From: Pseudomonadota bacterium
GTDB lineage: Bacteria; Pseudomonadota; Gammaproteobacteria; Steroidobacterales; SZUA-146
DNA length: 64,000 nucleotides
Assembly (NCBI GenBank): GCA_039028935.1
Contig: JBCCHD010000006.1
Span: 62,001 to 126,000, forward strand
Reading direction: 5' to 3'
The notes beneath the pieces are model-generated. The model had not been told where the DNA came from. It worked only from the letters and a program-made list of their open reading frames with translations, and did not search any database. Positions 26,690 through 35,838 of the stretch are shown here, in pieces. Within the stretch, counting starts at the first letter, position 1. Each line of letters begins with the position of its first letter. The position numbers and the translations under genes are program-made.

Positions 26690-29137
26690 ATGAGTCAGTT
26701 TTTTGTACGAAAAGAGTCGCTGAAGTCTCTTTTTCTCGGGATTGTCGGCGGCAGTGTGTTCTTCACACCGCTCGCATCAGCCCAGCTTGAGGAGGTGCTG
26801 GTGACCGCCGAAAAGCGCGAGGAAAGCCTTCAGGATGTGTCGCTCTCGGTGACCGCGCTAAACGAAGAAGCGTTGGCGTTTGGCGGGATCGAGGACGTAT
26901 CACGCCTGGAATTACTCGTTCCGGGTCTCAATTACGCGTTCGCCGGTAACGACGCGAAATTTAATGTCCGCGGCGCGAACTCGACCAACACCTTTGGTGA
27001 CAATAGCTCGATCGTCGGCGCTTTTGTCGACGGTGTGTATAAGGCCCGCGCCTCACAGCAAACCCGCGCATTTTTCGACGTCGCAAGCGTTGAATTTCTA
27101 CGTGGACCTCAGGGCACGCTGTATGGCCGCAATACCTTTGCTGGGGCGCTGAACGTGTACACCAATGCGCCAGACTTCGACGGGTATGCCGGCAACATCA
27201 AAATTAGCCGAGAGGCATTCGACCGATTCCGCGGCGAAGGCGCACTTAATGTGCCGGTCAATGACCAATTCGCTCTGCGCTTTGCCGGTTTTTTTGATAA
27301 GAGCGATGGCCAGATTCGAAACACGGCCGGACCGGACATTGGTGCACAAGATGACAAGGGCATGCGGGTTTCGGCGCTGTGGCGTCCCACGGACAACCTC
27401 GAAGTGATCGCTCGATACACGCGTGTATCCGAAGACGGAAACGAAGCCGGTTTGTTTGGCTACACATTCCTGTGCCGAAACGAAACATCAGACGGTCTCA
27501 CCGACCCATTCGGTACGGTGCGAAACTGCACAAACCCAGTACGCGGCTCGGGTGGCCGAGGTGTGGCGGCAAACGGCCCTAACGGCGACCCTTGGACGAT
27601 TCAACAAGACTATGTTCGCCCGGTGGTGCTCGACGATGACGAATTTGCGCTCACCGTCAATTATGATCTGGATCGATTCTCCATCAAGTCGATCACGTCG
27701 TTTAACGATTTTAAGAACGACATTAACTTTGACTTTGATTTCAGCCCTACGCCGAACTCAAATGGCGGCTACCTCGAAGAGTCCGAAGGCTTCTCGCAGG
27801 AATTCGTATTGACGTCCAACTCGGACGGCCCCTTGCAGTGGACAGCTGGTGCTTACTATTCCGACCTTGAGGACTACAGCAGCTTCTACATTTACCAGCA
27901 GACGCAGCGCGACGACTCAACGCGACCGACGGTGACTAACTCAGAAGGAACGTTCACTGTTCTGCAGGGAACCGACATCGTGTCGGATGCCACCGTGCTA
28001 GGCGGCTTCTTTGCCAACTCAGTCATCATCGACACCGAGTACTTTGGTATCTTTTCCCAACTCGAGTACTCGGTTAACGATCGGGTTCGCTTGATCGGTG
28101 GATTGCGTTACAACGATGAGTCTAAGCGCGCTTCGTGCGGCGGCTCCAACTTTACAGGCGACACGAACGGCGACGGCACCGTTGACCGCGTGGTGAACGT
28201 GGCGCCGGGCGTTGCGGGTTCTTCTCCACTCGTGCTGCCGAGTAACGCCATCGACGTCTTCACGTACAACTGCGGGGCCTCAGACGCGGTGACCAGCGAT
28301 CAGGTCAGTGGTCCAGACTTTGACGGTGACTACGACAACGTGACCTGGCGAGCCGGTGTGGAGTACGACTGGCGAGACGACACGATGGTGTATGTGACTG
28401 GGTCTACCGGTTATCTGTCCGGGTCGGCAAGCACGTCAACGACCACTGACGAGCAGGAGTCACAAGTGATTGAGCTGGGTTTCCGCAGCCTTCTTGCAGG
28501 CAACACCTTGCAACTCAATGGCGCCATGCATTTTACGGAGTACACGAACCTGCTAACACAGCGACAGCGTCTCGATGATTCCGGTCTGGTCGTGATCACC
28601 TTCTCCGATAATGGTGGTGACATCGAAGCTTGGGGTCTGGAATTTGATGCGATCTACGCGCCCAACGACGCATTGACCATCTCGGGCAACGTGGCGTTCC
28701 TCGACTCCGAGTTCGGTGTATACGGTCAAACGAACCCCTACCAACTGTATAATGGGCAAGTGCAAGGCTTCGTCGATCAGGCGGGTGAACGCACGCCTTG
28801 GTCACCGGAGTTTACCTTCGGCGGTAGCATCGCTTACCGCTACGACTTAGGCGATAAGGGATCGCTGACACCCTACCTGCAGACGTATGTGTCGGACGGC
28901 TACAACACATCAAACCTGTTGGCCACCGATCCCTCACACGATCAGGAGTCCTTCTCAAAAACAGATTTTCGTTTAATCTGGGACTCGCCAGATGGCAACT
29001 ACTCAATCGAAGGATTTGTTGAGAACATCGAGGACGAAGCCGTGCTCGCGCGTGGCAACAACAATAGTGACGACGTTGTGCAAACTTCGTATCTGTATCC
29101 ACGCAACTACGGCGTACGGGTTAAAGCCCGCTTCTGA
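26690..29137 (+). CDS. TonB-dependent outer-membrane receptor
   Basis: The 815-residue precursor starts at the ATG preceded by GGGGGA; a signal peptide ends near Ala31 (FFTPLASA), and EEVLVTAEKREESLQDV is the start of the mature plug with a TonB-box-like segment. The plug (about residues 35-170, with VEFLRGPQGTLYGRNTFAGA) and a 22-strand barrel ending in YLYPRNYGVRVKARF, with the terminal Phe required for assembly, are complete. The family imports siderophores, but such receptors in marine bacteria also carry sugars and other organics. The upstream LacI-type operator and the neighbouring sulfatase favour a catabolic substrate; the Fur-like site would favour iron. A strong terminator follows. 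Confidence 0.93.
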   Translation: MSQFFVRKESLKSLFLGIVGGSVFFTPLASAQLEEVLVTAEKREESLQDVSLSVTALNEEALAFGGIEDVSRLELLVPGLNYAFAGNDAKFNVRGANSTNTFGDNSSIVGAFVDGVYKARASQQTRAFFDVASVEFLRGPQGTLYGRNTFAGALNVYTNAPDFDGYAGNIKISREAFDRFRGEGALNVPVNDQFALRFAGFFDKSDGQIRNTAGPDIGAQDDKGMRVSALWRPTDNLEVIARYTRVSEDGNEAGLFGYTFLCRNETSDGLTDPFGTVRNCTNPVRGSGGRGVAANGPNGDPWTIQQDYVRPVVLDDDEFALTVNYDLDRFSIKSITSFNDFKNDINFDFDFSPTPNSNGGYLEESEGFSQEFVLTSNSDGPLQWTAGAYYSDLEDYSSFYIYQQTQRDDSTRPTVTNSEGTFTVLQGTDIVSDATVLGGFFANSVIIDTEYFGIFSQLEYSVNDRVRLIGGLRYNDESKRASCGGSNFTGDTNGDGTVDRVVNVAPGVAGSSPLVLPSNAIDVFTYNCGASDAVTSDQVSGPDFDGDYDNVTWRAGVEYDWRDDTMVYVTGSTGYLSGSASTSTTTDEQESQVIELGFRSLLAGNTLQLNGAMHFTEYTNLLTQRQRLDDSGLVVITFSDNGGDIEAWGLEFDAIYAPNDALTISGNVAFLDSEFGVYGQTNPYQLYNGQVQGFVDQAGERTPWSPEFTFGGSIAYRYDLGDKGSLTPYLQTYVSDGYNTSNLLATDPSHDQESFSKTDFRLIWDSPDGNYSIEGFVENIEDEAVLARGNNNSDDVVQTSYLYPRNYGVRVKARF

Positions 29138-29164
29138 TTCGCCATGCGGTTTGGACTTTCGTTT

Positions 29165-29189
29165 AAAGGGACCTTCGGGTCCCTTTTTT
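29165..29189 (+). terminator. Rho-independent terminator after the TonB receptor
   Basis: A 9-bp stem AAAGGGACC / GGTCCCTTT closed by a TTCG tetraloop runs into a T tract. It begins 28 bases after the receptor stop, so the sulfatase gene 92 bases further on is probably read from another promoter or by read-through. Confidence 0.93.
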
Positions 29190-29280
29190 ATTGCGTAAGA
29201 CACGGTGCTTACACATCACAGTCCGGGCGAATTGCCTCGTTCTTATTGCCCTTCGGGGCACCGTCTTGGGAAGGCCGATT

Positions 29281-31521
29281 ATGAATCGACGTGACTTTTT
29301 AAAAACAACCGCTGCACTGACCGCTGGTGCATCACCGGAGGCGCTTGCCGATGCCACACAACGGTCGCGTGAACACCCGCAAGGCAAACATTGGGCGCCG
29401 CGGACTCTCAACCGCCGACCCAATATTCTCATCGCGATCGTCGACGACGTAGGCTACAGCGATTTTGGTTGCTACGGATCTGAACTGCGCACGTCGTGCA
29501 TTGATCAACTCGCCGAGGAAGGCACACGATTTAATAATTTTCATGTAACGGCAGTTTGCGCCCCAACGCGAGCTTGCCTGATGACCGGCCGCAATGCTCA
29601 CGCGGTCGGCGTGGGCAATATCGCTGAATGGGGACGTGATTTGCCCGGTTACAAAGGCTGGATTCGACAAGACGCGGCGACGTTGGCTGAGATGCTCAAA
29701 CCGCTTGATTACACCACGCTAGCGATCGGCAAATGGCACTTATCGAGCATCGATGATCAAAACGCGACAGGGCCATTCGACCGCTGGCCCAATGGCCGGG
29801 GCTTCGATCGATGGTACGGTTTTCATGGCAACGCCATGGATCACTTCCATCCTGAGCTATTTGAAAACACAGTCGAAGTCCACCCGGAAAAAGGCGCGGA
29901 CTATCACTTAAGCACCGATCTGGTCGACCACGGCATACAATATCTACAAGATCATTTAATCGCCGCGCCTCAGAATCCATTTTTCATGTATATCGCTTTC
30001 GGCGCGTGTCATTTTCCGCTTCACGCCCCGCCCGCCTATATCGATCGTCATCGAGGAAAGTACGGCAAAGGCTGGGAAGCGCTCAGACGGTCGCGATACG
30101 CCCAGCAACAAGCGCTAGGTTTGCTTCCCAGCCACGCCTCCCTCGCGCCGTCCAATCCCAATGTGGGGCGCTGGGAGGCACTGTCGCCCGATGAGCGGCG
30201 TATTGCCGAGCGTGGGCAGGAAGTGTACGCCGCCATGCTGGAACACACCGACGACCAACTCAAGCGGATCATCGACTTTTTACGCGAGGAAGATCAACTC
30301 GACGACACTATTGTCCTGGTGCTGTCCGATAACGGCGCCGCTGTGTCTTCGCAGCCGCTTGGTACACTCGATCTTCGGCGCTCGGCCTACCTCGATAAGG
30401 AAACACCGGCCCATTTGAGCGCGCATCTTGATGCCTTTGGGACGGAGGACTCGCAGTGCATGTATGGACCGGGCTGGGCGCAGGCTAGCAACACGCCACT
30501 TCGTTGGTACAAGGGGGATACCCACGGCGGTGGCACCCGATCGCCGCTCGTGATGCGTTGGCCCAACGGCAACGTGCCCGCTGATCGGATTGTTGGCCAA
30601 TATCATCATGTGATTGACGTTGTGCCCTCGTTGCTTGAGATGATCAACGCCATGCCGCCGGACCGGGTTAACGATGCAGCGGCTCTGCCTTTACAAGGCA
30701 GCAGTTTCGCCTACACGTTCGACCATCCCGACGCCGCAACGAACAAAACGGTGCAGTATTTTGAGACATCGGGCGATCGCGCGATTTGGGTCGACGGTTG
30801 GAAAGCTGTTGTCAAACATCAGTTTGGCGAGTCCTTTGAAAACGACGTCTGGGAGCTCTTTCACGTTGACCACGATTTTTGCGAATTGAATGATCTTTCA
30901 AAAACGCACCCCGATCGGCTCGATGCACTCGTTAAAAAATGGTACGACGAGGCACAGCGCTACGACGTTTTGCCAATGAGCGACGATCTGCTTGGCATGT
31001 ACAAAGCGGTGGTACCCGCCCCGCGCGCGCGACATGTCTTCTATCCCTCCATGACGCGACTCGATCGACTGAGCGCGCCAGACATCTTTAATTTTGACAG
31101 CACGCTCATCGCGGATGTGTCGCTAACGTCCGATCAAACGAGCGGTGTGTTGCTCGCCTCGGGTGATGGTTCAATCGGCTACGAATGGTTTCTGCAGCAA
31201 GGCTTTGTGTATTTTGTTTACGTCTATACGCGCGAACGCGTCGTCACGTATCGGTGGCCAACACGCATTGGAAAAGGTGATCACTTGATCGGTCTTCAAC
31301 TGCACAAAACATCGACACACGCCGCGAGCGCCAAGGCGATCGTCGACGGTGCCGAGGTCGGCCAATTCGAGCTGCCCTCCATGTGGCCGATCTGGGCGCC
31401 GAATTCAGGTATCCGCTGCGGAGAAAATCGCGGTGCCCCGATTAGTAAAGCGTATGACGGCGATCTGATCTTCGAGGGGACCCTCAACCGCGTGATCGTG
31501 GATATCGGTCTCAACGGATGA
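29281..31521 (+). CDS. Tat-exported type I sulfatase (arylsulfatase family)
   Basis: This enzyme should hydrolyse a sulfate ester in the periplasm. The 746 residues start at ATG 29281 (AAGG upstream) with a Tat signal (MNRRDFLKTTAALTAGA). The active-site signature CAPTRACLMTGR has Cys93, the residue converted to formylglycine; metal ligands are Asp55/Asp56 (IVDDVGYSD) and the LSDNGA motif near residue 345, and AIGKWHL holds the catalytic Lys/His. A C-terminal extension of about 150 residues (from about 600) with beta-rich sequence makes it longer than Pseudomonas AtsA (about 530). The natural substrate cannot be read from sequence. It belongs by position to the LacI-controlled island. Confidence 0.92.
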   Translation: MNRRDFLKTTAALTAGASPEALADATQRSREHPQGKHWAPRTLNRRPNILIAIVDDVGYSDFGCYGSELRTSCIDQLAEEGTRFNNFHVTAVCAPTRACLMTGRNAHAVGVGNIAEWGRDLPGYKGWIRQDAATLAEMLKPLDYTTLAIGKWHLSSIDDQNATGPFDRWPNGRGFDRWYGFHGNAMDHFHPELFENTVEVHPEKGADYHLSTDLVDHGIQYLQDHLIAAPQNPFFMYIAFGACHFPLHAPPAYIDRHRGKYGKGWEALRRSRYAQQQALGLLPSHASLAPSNPNVGRWEALSPDERRIAERGQEVYAAMLEHTDDQLKRIIDFLREEDQLDDTIVLVLSDNGAAVSSQPLGTLDLRRSAYLDKETPAHLSAHLDAFGTEDSQCMYGPGWAQASNTPLRWYKGDTHGGGTRSPLVMRWPNGNVPADRIVGQYHHVIDVVPSLLEMINAMPPDRVNDAAALPLQGSSFAYTFDHPDAATNKTVQYFETSGDRAIWVDGWKAVVKHQFGESFENDVWELFHVDHDFCELNDLSKTHPDRLDALVKKWYDEAQRYDVLPMSDDLLGMYKAVVPAPRARHVFYPSMTRLDRLSAPDIFNFDSTLIADVSLTSDQTSGVLLASGDGSIGYEWFLQQGFVYFVYVYTRERVVTYRWPTRIGKGDHLIGLQLHKTSTHAASAKAIVDGAEVGQFELPSMWPIWAPNSGIRCGENRGAPISKAYDGDLIFEGTLNRVIVDIGLNG

Positions 31522-31530
31522 GCGGTTGAG

Positions 31531-32577
31531 TCAGTCGGGTATACGGTCGATTTCCCGACTGCGCGCGAGCACGTCCAAACCTTGCCCGTATAAGTAGTGC
31601 AAGAGGTCGATAAATACCCAGTTCTCAACGAGCTTGTCGCCCTCGCGACGATAAATATCAACCACGCGCATTTCGGCACGCGCGGCATTCGCGGTCATGC
31701 CCAAAAAACCGCCCCGACTTGAATTGTGCAAGTTTGGCCAGCCAAACCAACCTGCATAGTTCCCCTCGGCAATGCGCGCCACATGGCCATTAAACACCTT
31801 ATCGGCTAGGTTGCGGCGAAACGGGTACTGATGCTGTTTCTGGTAGCGAGTGATCGTGGTCGTCGCCCCGATACCGGTGGGTCCATACCAAATCATCTGT
31901 TCGTCCCACGTTTTGCGCAGAACATCGGGGGAACACTCGTCATCGCCCGTTTCATTTAATATCGACAGATCGCTCACCATACGCTCGGTCAGGGCAAGTG
32001 TACGGGCGCCTTCTGCAGGGTCTTGTGCCTCGAACAACAGACCATCATGCGTGCGAGGTCCTGGCTGAATGATGTGCGCACCCGTCGGCGGCGGCAGTGG
32101 ATAACGACCGGCCTGCGCCATCACGCTAACCACGTCGATAAACAACGCCGTTTCGGCGATGCGATCGCCGTCAATGCGATGAAACTCGGCATACGGGATA
32201 AAGGTGAACTTGCCGGTGGGTGGGATACCCAACCAATGATCATCCATCAATCCTGTGAAGTGGCCCATGCTGCAGGTCCAAACCGTCGGCTCATCGCGTT
32301 GCTCGAGTTCGCCTTCGCTTATGCCCGCAAAAAATATGTCTTCACGACGCTGGTACGCGCGAAAAGACGAGCGCAACGGCGCCCAAAACGCCGCGATCGC
32401 GCTATCCACATTTGGTTGCTCGTAAAAAGGGTGTACGCCCCGCCAGCGGTAATCTACGCTGGCAACATCCGCCAACGCCGCGGCATAGTCGACGGCATGA
32501 TCAAATGTTTCGATGTACTGACGCACAATGCGTTTGCACGACTGCAGATCGCCGTCACGTTTATCCGTATTGGTCAT
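31531..32577 (-). CDS. SnoaL/NTF2-like protein, tandem domains (first copy)
   Basis: The 348-residue cytosolic protein consists of two cone-shaped SnoaL/NTF2-like domains (about residues 10-160 and 190-335); the second has WDEQMIWYGPTGIGATTTIT and NYAGWFGWPNLHNSSRGG. Members include polyketide cyclases and ketosteroid-isomerase-like enzymes, but many catabolic ones have no assigned reaction. It lies 60 bases after the bicupin gene on the same strand. A second protein of the same type is encoded on the opposite side of the promoter (33786-34889), suggesting that both act in one pathway. No ribosome site is obvious. Confidence 0.8.
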   Translation of the reverse strand: MTNTDKRDGDLQSCKRIVRQYIETFDHAVDYAAALADVASVDYRWRGVHPFYEQPNVDSAIAAFWAPLRSSFRAYQRREDIFFAGISEGELEQRDEPTVWTCSMGHFTGLMDDHWLGIPPTGKFTFIPYAEFHRIDGDRIAETALFIDVVSVMAQAGRYPLPPPTGAHIIQPGPRTHDGLLFEAQDPAEGARTLALTERMVSDLSILNETGDDECSPDVLRKTWDEQMIWYGPTGIGATTTITRYQKQHQYPFRRNLADKVFNGHVARIAEGNYAGWFGWPNLHNSSRGGFLGMTANAARAEMRVVDIYRREGDKLVENWVFIDLLHYLYGQGLDVLARSREIDRIPD

Positions 32578-32637
32578 GGCAGAGTCACGATAGTGGCAAA
32601 GCAGTGTGTCAACACGCGTTAAACGCTTGGGTGCACA

Positions 32638-33678
32638 TTAGCGAACCGCGACATTCGCCTGATCGAGCCAGAGCGGCGCGACGGGCATATCGCCGCGGCG
32701 AACGACAAAGACACAGGCCGGTTGCGCATCCGATTCACGCAGACTGCGTACGGCACCGATCGGGGTGGTAAACGTATCCCCCTCGCGCAACACAAAACGC
32801 GCGTCATTGACACAGATCTCGACCTCCCCCTGATGCACAAACAACACTTCCTCTTCGGCTCGAGTGTGGGGAGGAATGCACGCGTGTGCCTGGAGAGACA
32901 GACGTCGAAACACAAAACCGTGCGGCGTCGCGACCTCGCCTTCATCGATGTGCTCTGCCGCGTTGGCGGGCCCCAGTATGGGGGCCTCGGTAACCCCTTT
33001 GGCCCGCTGTGCGATGGCCGAATTGATCGACGCACGATAGTCATTTTGCCGAATAACACAACGCCGCATTTCGTCCGCGCTCATTCGACGCATCGCCGCC
33101 GCCTCGTCCGCGCTCGTCGGTGCGCACGCTCGGTCGTCGTGGGGAAGATCACCCTCTTCAACGGTATCGAATAGGCGCCCGCTTTCAAGCAACACCAGAC
33201 CGTGATCCCGAGCTTGCTCGAAGACATAAGGCGCCCACGTAACGTGTCCAGGGTCGTCTCGGCCCAATATCGCGAATAAAAAGCCCGGCTCGTCCGATAC
33301 ACACTCAAACCCACGAAACACATTAATCGGTATCGAGATTACCTCGCCTTCATGCAGCGTGATATCGCCATCGCTGCCGTCCTCGCCCCACATGAAGCGC
33401 CACGCACCCCGGTGGACCATAAAGACCTCTTCCGAAACATGGCTGTGCTGGGAATTAATGCACCCTTTAGGCTGCCGAGCCGCGCCGATATTGAAGCCGT
33501 GAGGAATGCGAACGTGCACATGCTGCCCAGGGTTCTCGGCTACGCCCGGACCAATGATCGTGAAATTTTCTTTTTGATCGCTGCCGGGCGTACGGGCATC
33601 GATAAACGCGGTGCGACAGGCGATTAGCTCGTCGTATCGCACCAGACGCTGCCGCAGCGTGTAGGCTAATGTTGTCAT
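32638..33678 (-). CDS. Bicupin protein
   Basis: The 346-residue protein from ATG 33678 holds two cupin domains. The first (about residues 70-150) has the full motif G-x5-H-x-H-x3-E-x6-G (GCINSQHSHVSEEVFMVHRG), so it can bind a metal, but the usual His of motif 2 is replaced (PINVFRGFECV). The second (about 240-320) keeps PPHTRAEEEVLFVHQG with a single His and is probably structural. The bicupin layout and length resemble gentisate 1,2-dioxygenase-like proteins, but the ligand differences argue against calling it that. It is transcribed divergently from the second SnoaL gene, with an operator between. Confidence 0.82.
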   Translation of the reverse strand: MTTLAYTLRQRLVRYDELIACRTAFIDARTPGSDQKENFTIIGPGVAENPGQHVHVRIPHGFNIGAARQPKGCINSQHSHVSEEVFMVHRGAWRFMWGEDGSDGDITLHEGEVISIPINVFRGFECVSDEPGFLFAILGRDDPGHVTWAPYVFEQARDHGLVLLESGRLFDTVEEGDLPHDDRACAPTSADEAAAMRRMSADEMRRCVIRQNDYRASINSAIAQRAKGVTEAPILGPANAAEHIDEGEVATPHGFVFRRLSLQAHACIPPHTRAEEEVLFVHQGEVEICVNDARFVLREGDTFTTPIGAVRSLRESDAQPACVFVVRRGDMPVAPLWLDQANVAVR

Positions 33679-33712
33679 TTTTCGGTCAATTCCTTCTCGC
33701 CCTCGACTAAAA

Positions 33713-33728
33713 TGTACTTCGAATGCAA
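33713..33728 (-). promoter_or_regulatory. LacI-type operator, copy 2 (bicupin / SnoaL divergent promoter)
   Basis: On the minus strand it reads TTGCATTCGAAGTACA, identical to the site before the TonB receptor; the identity continues for four more bases. It lies 34 bases upstream of the bicupin start and 57 bases upstream of the SnoaL start, so a bound repressor could control both directions. Confidence 0.78.
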
Positions 33729-33785
33729 TAATGACGCAACACCCATGAAGGGTAATTAGATTCCGTATAAAAATGAGTATGTTAC

Positions 33786-34889
33786 ATGGGCAATTCAACG
33801 CACCCTGTTAGCCGGGCCGCACTGGCCGATATCGGCGACCTGCTGTCGCCCTCGCCCAGCGGCCGTCGTATGCCCATGCCGGGTTTCGACGACGAATTTG
33901 TCGACATTGTCGATTACATCATTCGAATCACGGATCGCATTTGGCACGAGCGGCGCATTGAACTCTGTCTCGACTACTACGCGGCCGATAGCGTCATCCA
34001 CACGCTCGGTGGGGACATAACGGGTGCCCAGACGGTTGTGGACAACACTCGAGACACGCTTCGCGCGTTTCCCGACCGAACGCTCGATGGAGACAACGTC
34101 ATCTGGAGTAACCGTGGCGCGGCAGATGGCAGTAACGGCTACTACTCCTCCCACTTAATCACCAGCCGCATGACCAATGAAGGCGACACCGAATACGGCA
34201 AGGCAACCGGACGACGCGCACGCATCCGCACAATCGCAGATTGCGTGTGTGTGAACAATCAGGTGGTGGAAGAATGGCTCGCACGGGACAACGCGTCGCT
34301 GGTTATGCAATTAGGATTCGATCCTGATGACGTCGCTCACGCCCAGGCCCGGCATGATTGGGAAAGCGCATCGCCACTTTACAACACGCTTCAACAGTGG
34401 CGTGAGCAGCTGGTACCCCTTCCCCCTGCCACCCCGCCTGCTCCAGAAGAGTCACCGGCAGAGTTTGCTCGCGCGGTACTGGGCACGGTGTGGGCGCGCA
34501 ATGATCAAGCCGTGTTGCCCGATGTCTATGACTTTCGCGTCGCCGCGCACATGACTGCCGGTCGCGATTTGTACGGCACACTCGAGTACGGTGAATATCT
34601 CGATGCCCTACATAACAGCCTGTCATCAGTTGCAATCAGCGTCGATCACGTTGCCGACATCCCCTATTTAGGCTCAGCACGGGACATCGCCGTGCGTTGG
34701 TCCCTGTCGGGCGTCCATTCCGGCGATGGCTTGTTTGGCCGAGCGTCCGGTGCACCGATTTACTTGCTCGGCATGACCCACTGGCGGATCATCCGTGGAC
34801 GGATCAAAGAGGAAACAACCGTGTTTGACGAACTCGCACTTCGACGCCAGATTGCGCATCACCGTCTAAGATTCGAGGCGGGCAACTGA
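33786..34889 (+). CDS. SnoaL/NTF2-like protein, tandem domains (second copy)
   Basis: The 367-residue protein has two SnoaL-like domains (about residues 35-185 and 225-350). The first contains YYAADSVIHTLGGDITGAQT and the cyclase-like FPDRTLDGDNVIWSN; the second DLYGTLEYGEYLDALHNSLS. A Pro-rich linker (PLPPATPPAPEESP) joins them. It is the first gene of a plus-strand operon with the amidohydrolase and symporter: the next start follows its stop after one base. The reaction is unknown. The ATG at 33786 lacks a clear ribosome site, but no better in-frame start exists. Confidence 0.8.
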   Translation: MGNSTHPVSRAALADIGDLLSPSPSGRRMPMPGFDDEFVDIVDYIIRITDRIWHERRIELCLDYYAADSVIHTLGGDITGAQTVVDNTRDTLRAFPDRTLDGDNVIWSNRGAADGSNGYYSSHLITSRMTNEGDTEYGKATGRRARIRTIADCVCVNNQVVEEWLARDNASLVMQLGFDPDDVAHAQARHDWESASPLYNTLQQWREQLVPLPPATPPAPEESPAEFARAVLGTVWARNDQAVLPDVYDFRVAAHMTAGRDLYGTLEYGEYLDALHNSLSSVAISVDHVADIPYLGSARDIAVRWSLSGVHSGDGLFGRASGAPIYLLGMTHWRIIRGRIKEETTVFDELALRRQIAHHRLRFEAGN

Positions 34890-34890
34890 C

Positions 34891-35808
34891 ATGGCTGTGC
34901 CGGACGAGACCTTTTTTAGTCGAGCACCCGTAATCGACGCCCATCACCACTTGTGGGACCTCGGTCATTGCGATTATCCATGGCTCATGACTCCGGGTGT
35001 GAAGCGCTTCTTTGGCGACCCGACTCCGATTCAAAAGAACTACTTGCCCGCGGATTTTGTCCGCGATGCCGCACCGCTGTCGCTCGCCGGCTCTGTGCAC
35101 ATTCAGGTTGGAGTGAGCGACGCCGACTGCCTACGCGAAACCGAGTGGCTCGCACAGCTGCATCAAGCAGCACCGCACTTACCCACCGCCATTGTGGGCT
35201 TTGCGGATCTCACGCAAGCCCGCTTTCCCGCTGAGCTGGACGCGCACCAAAAGGCCTCTGCGTTTCGCGGCGTGCGCCAAATCATCGGCCGACATCCATC
35301 GGAAGACCGTCAAAACAATAGCGCCGCCGCACTCGATGCTACGTGCTTCATTACGCATCTTCGCGAACTCGCCGCGCGCGATCTGTCGTTTGACCTACAA
35401 CTGACTGAACATCAGTATGCACGCGCGTTTGAGGTGTTTGCGCAAGTGCCCGAGCTTAAAGTCGCCATTTGTCACGTCGCCTCACCTTGGGATCAAACTC
35501 CCGATGGCTTTGTGAATTGGTGTGATGCCATGACGCGATTTGCGCAGTTACCGAATTGTGCACTAAAGTTTTCTGGATTCGGCATGTTTCGCCCGGACTG
35601 GACGGCCACACACGTAGCACCGTACCTTGTCCAGGCACTCGAGCTGTTTGGCGCCAAACGCCTTATGGTGGGGAGCAATTTCCCAGTAGATAAGTTGTAC
35701 GGTGATCACAATAGAATGTATCGCGCGGTGGCGGCGCTGACCGATCGAGATACCTATACGGCACTCACGTTTGACACCGCCTCGCATTTTTATCGGTTAG
35801 GCCTCTAA
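34891..35808 (+). CDS. Amidohydrolase-family protein, lactonase-like (COG3618)
   Basis: The 305-residue TIM-barrel metal hydrolase opens with VIDAHHHLWDLGHCDYPWL, the hallmark of the COG3618 group that includes L-fucono- and L-rhamnono-lactonases and 2-pyrone-4,6-dicarboxylate lactonase. Other metal/active-site positions are visible as ICHVASP (His) and MVGSNFPVDK (Asp). It probably opens a lactone ring in the island's pathway. It is cotranscribed with the SnoaL gene upstream (1-base gap) and the symporter downstream (30-base gap). Confidence 0.87.
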   Translation: MAVPDETFFSRAPVIDAHHHLWDLGHCDYPWLMTPGVKRFFGDPTPIQKNYLPADFVRDAAPLSLAGSVHIQVGVSDADCLRETEWLAQLHQAAPHLPTAIVGFADLTQARFPAELDAHQKASAFRGVRQIIGRHPSEDRQNNSAAALDATCFITHLRELAARDLSFDLQLTEHQYARAFEVFAQVPELKVAICHVASPWDQTPDGFVNWCDAMTRFAQLPNCALKFSGFGMFRPDWTATHVAPYLVQALELFGAKRLMVGSNFPVDKLYGDHNRMYRAVAALTDRDTYTALTFDTASHFYRLGL

Positions 35809-35838
35809 CCCTTCGCAACGATATCGACGGACATTTCT

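Noticed and set aside
32638-33678. Gentisate 1,2-dioxygenase
   Set aside because: Length and bicupin layout fit, but the motif-2 histidines are missing and no other gentisate genes are present.
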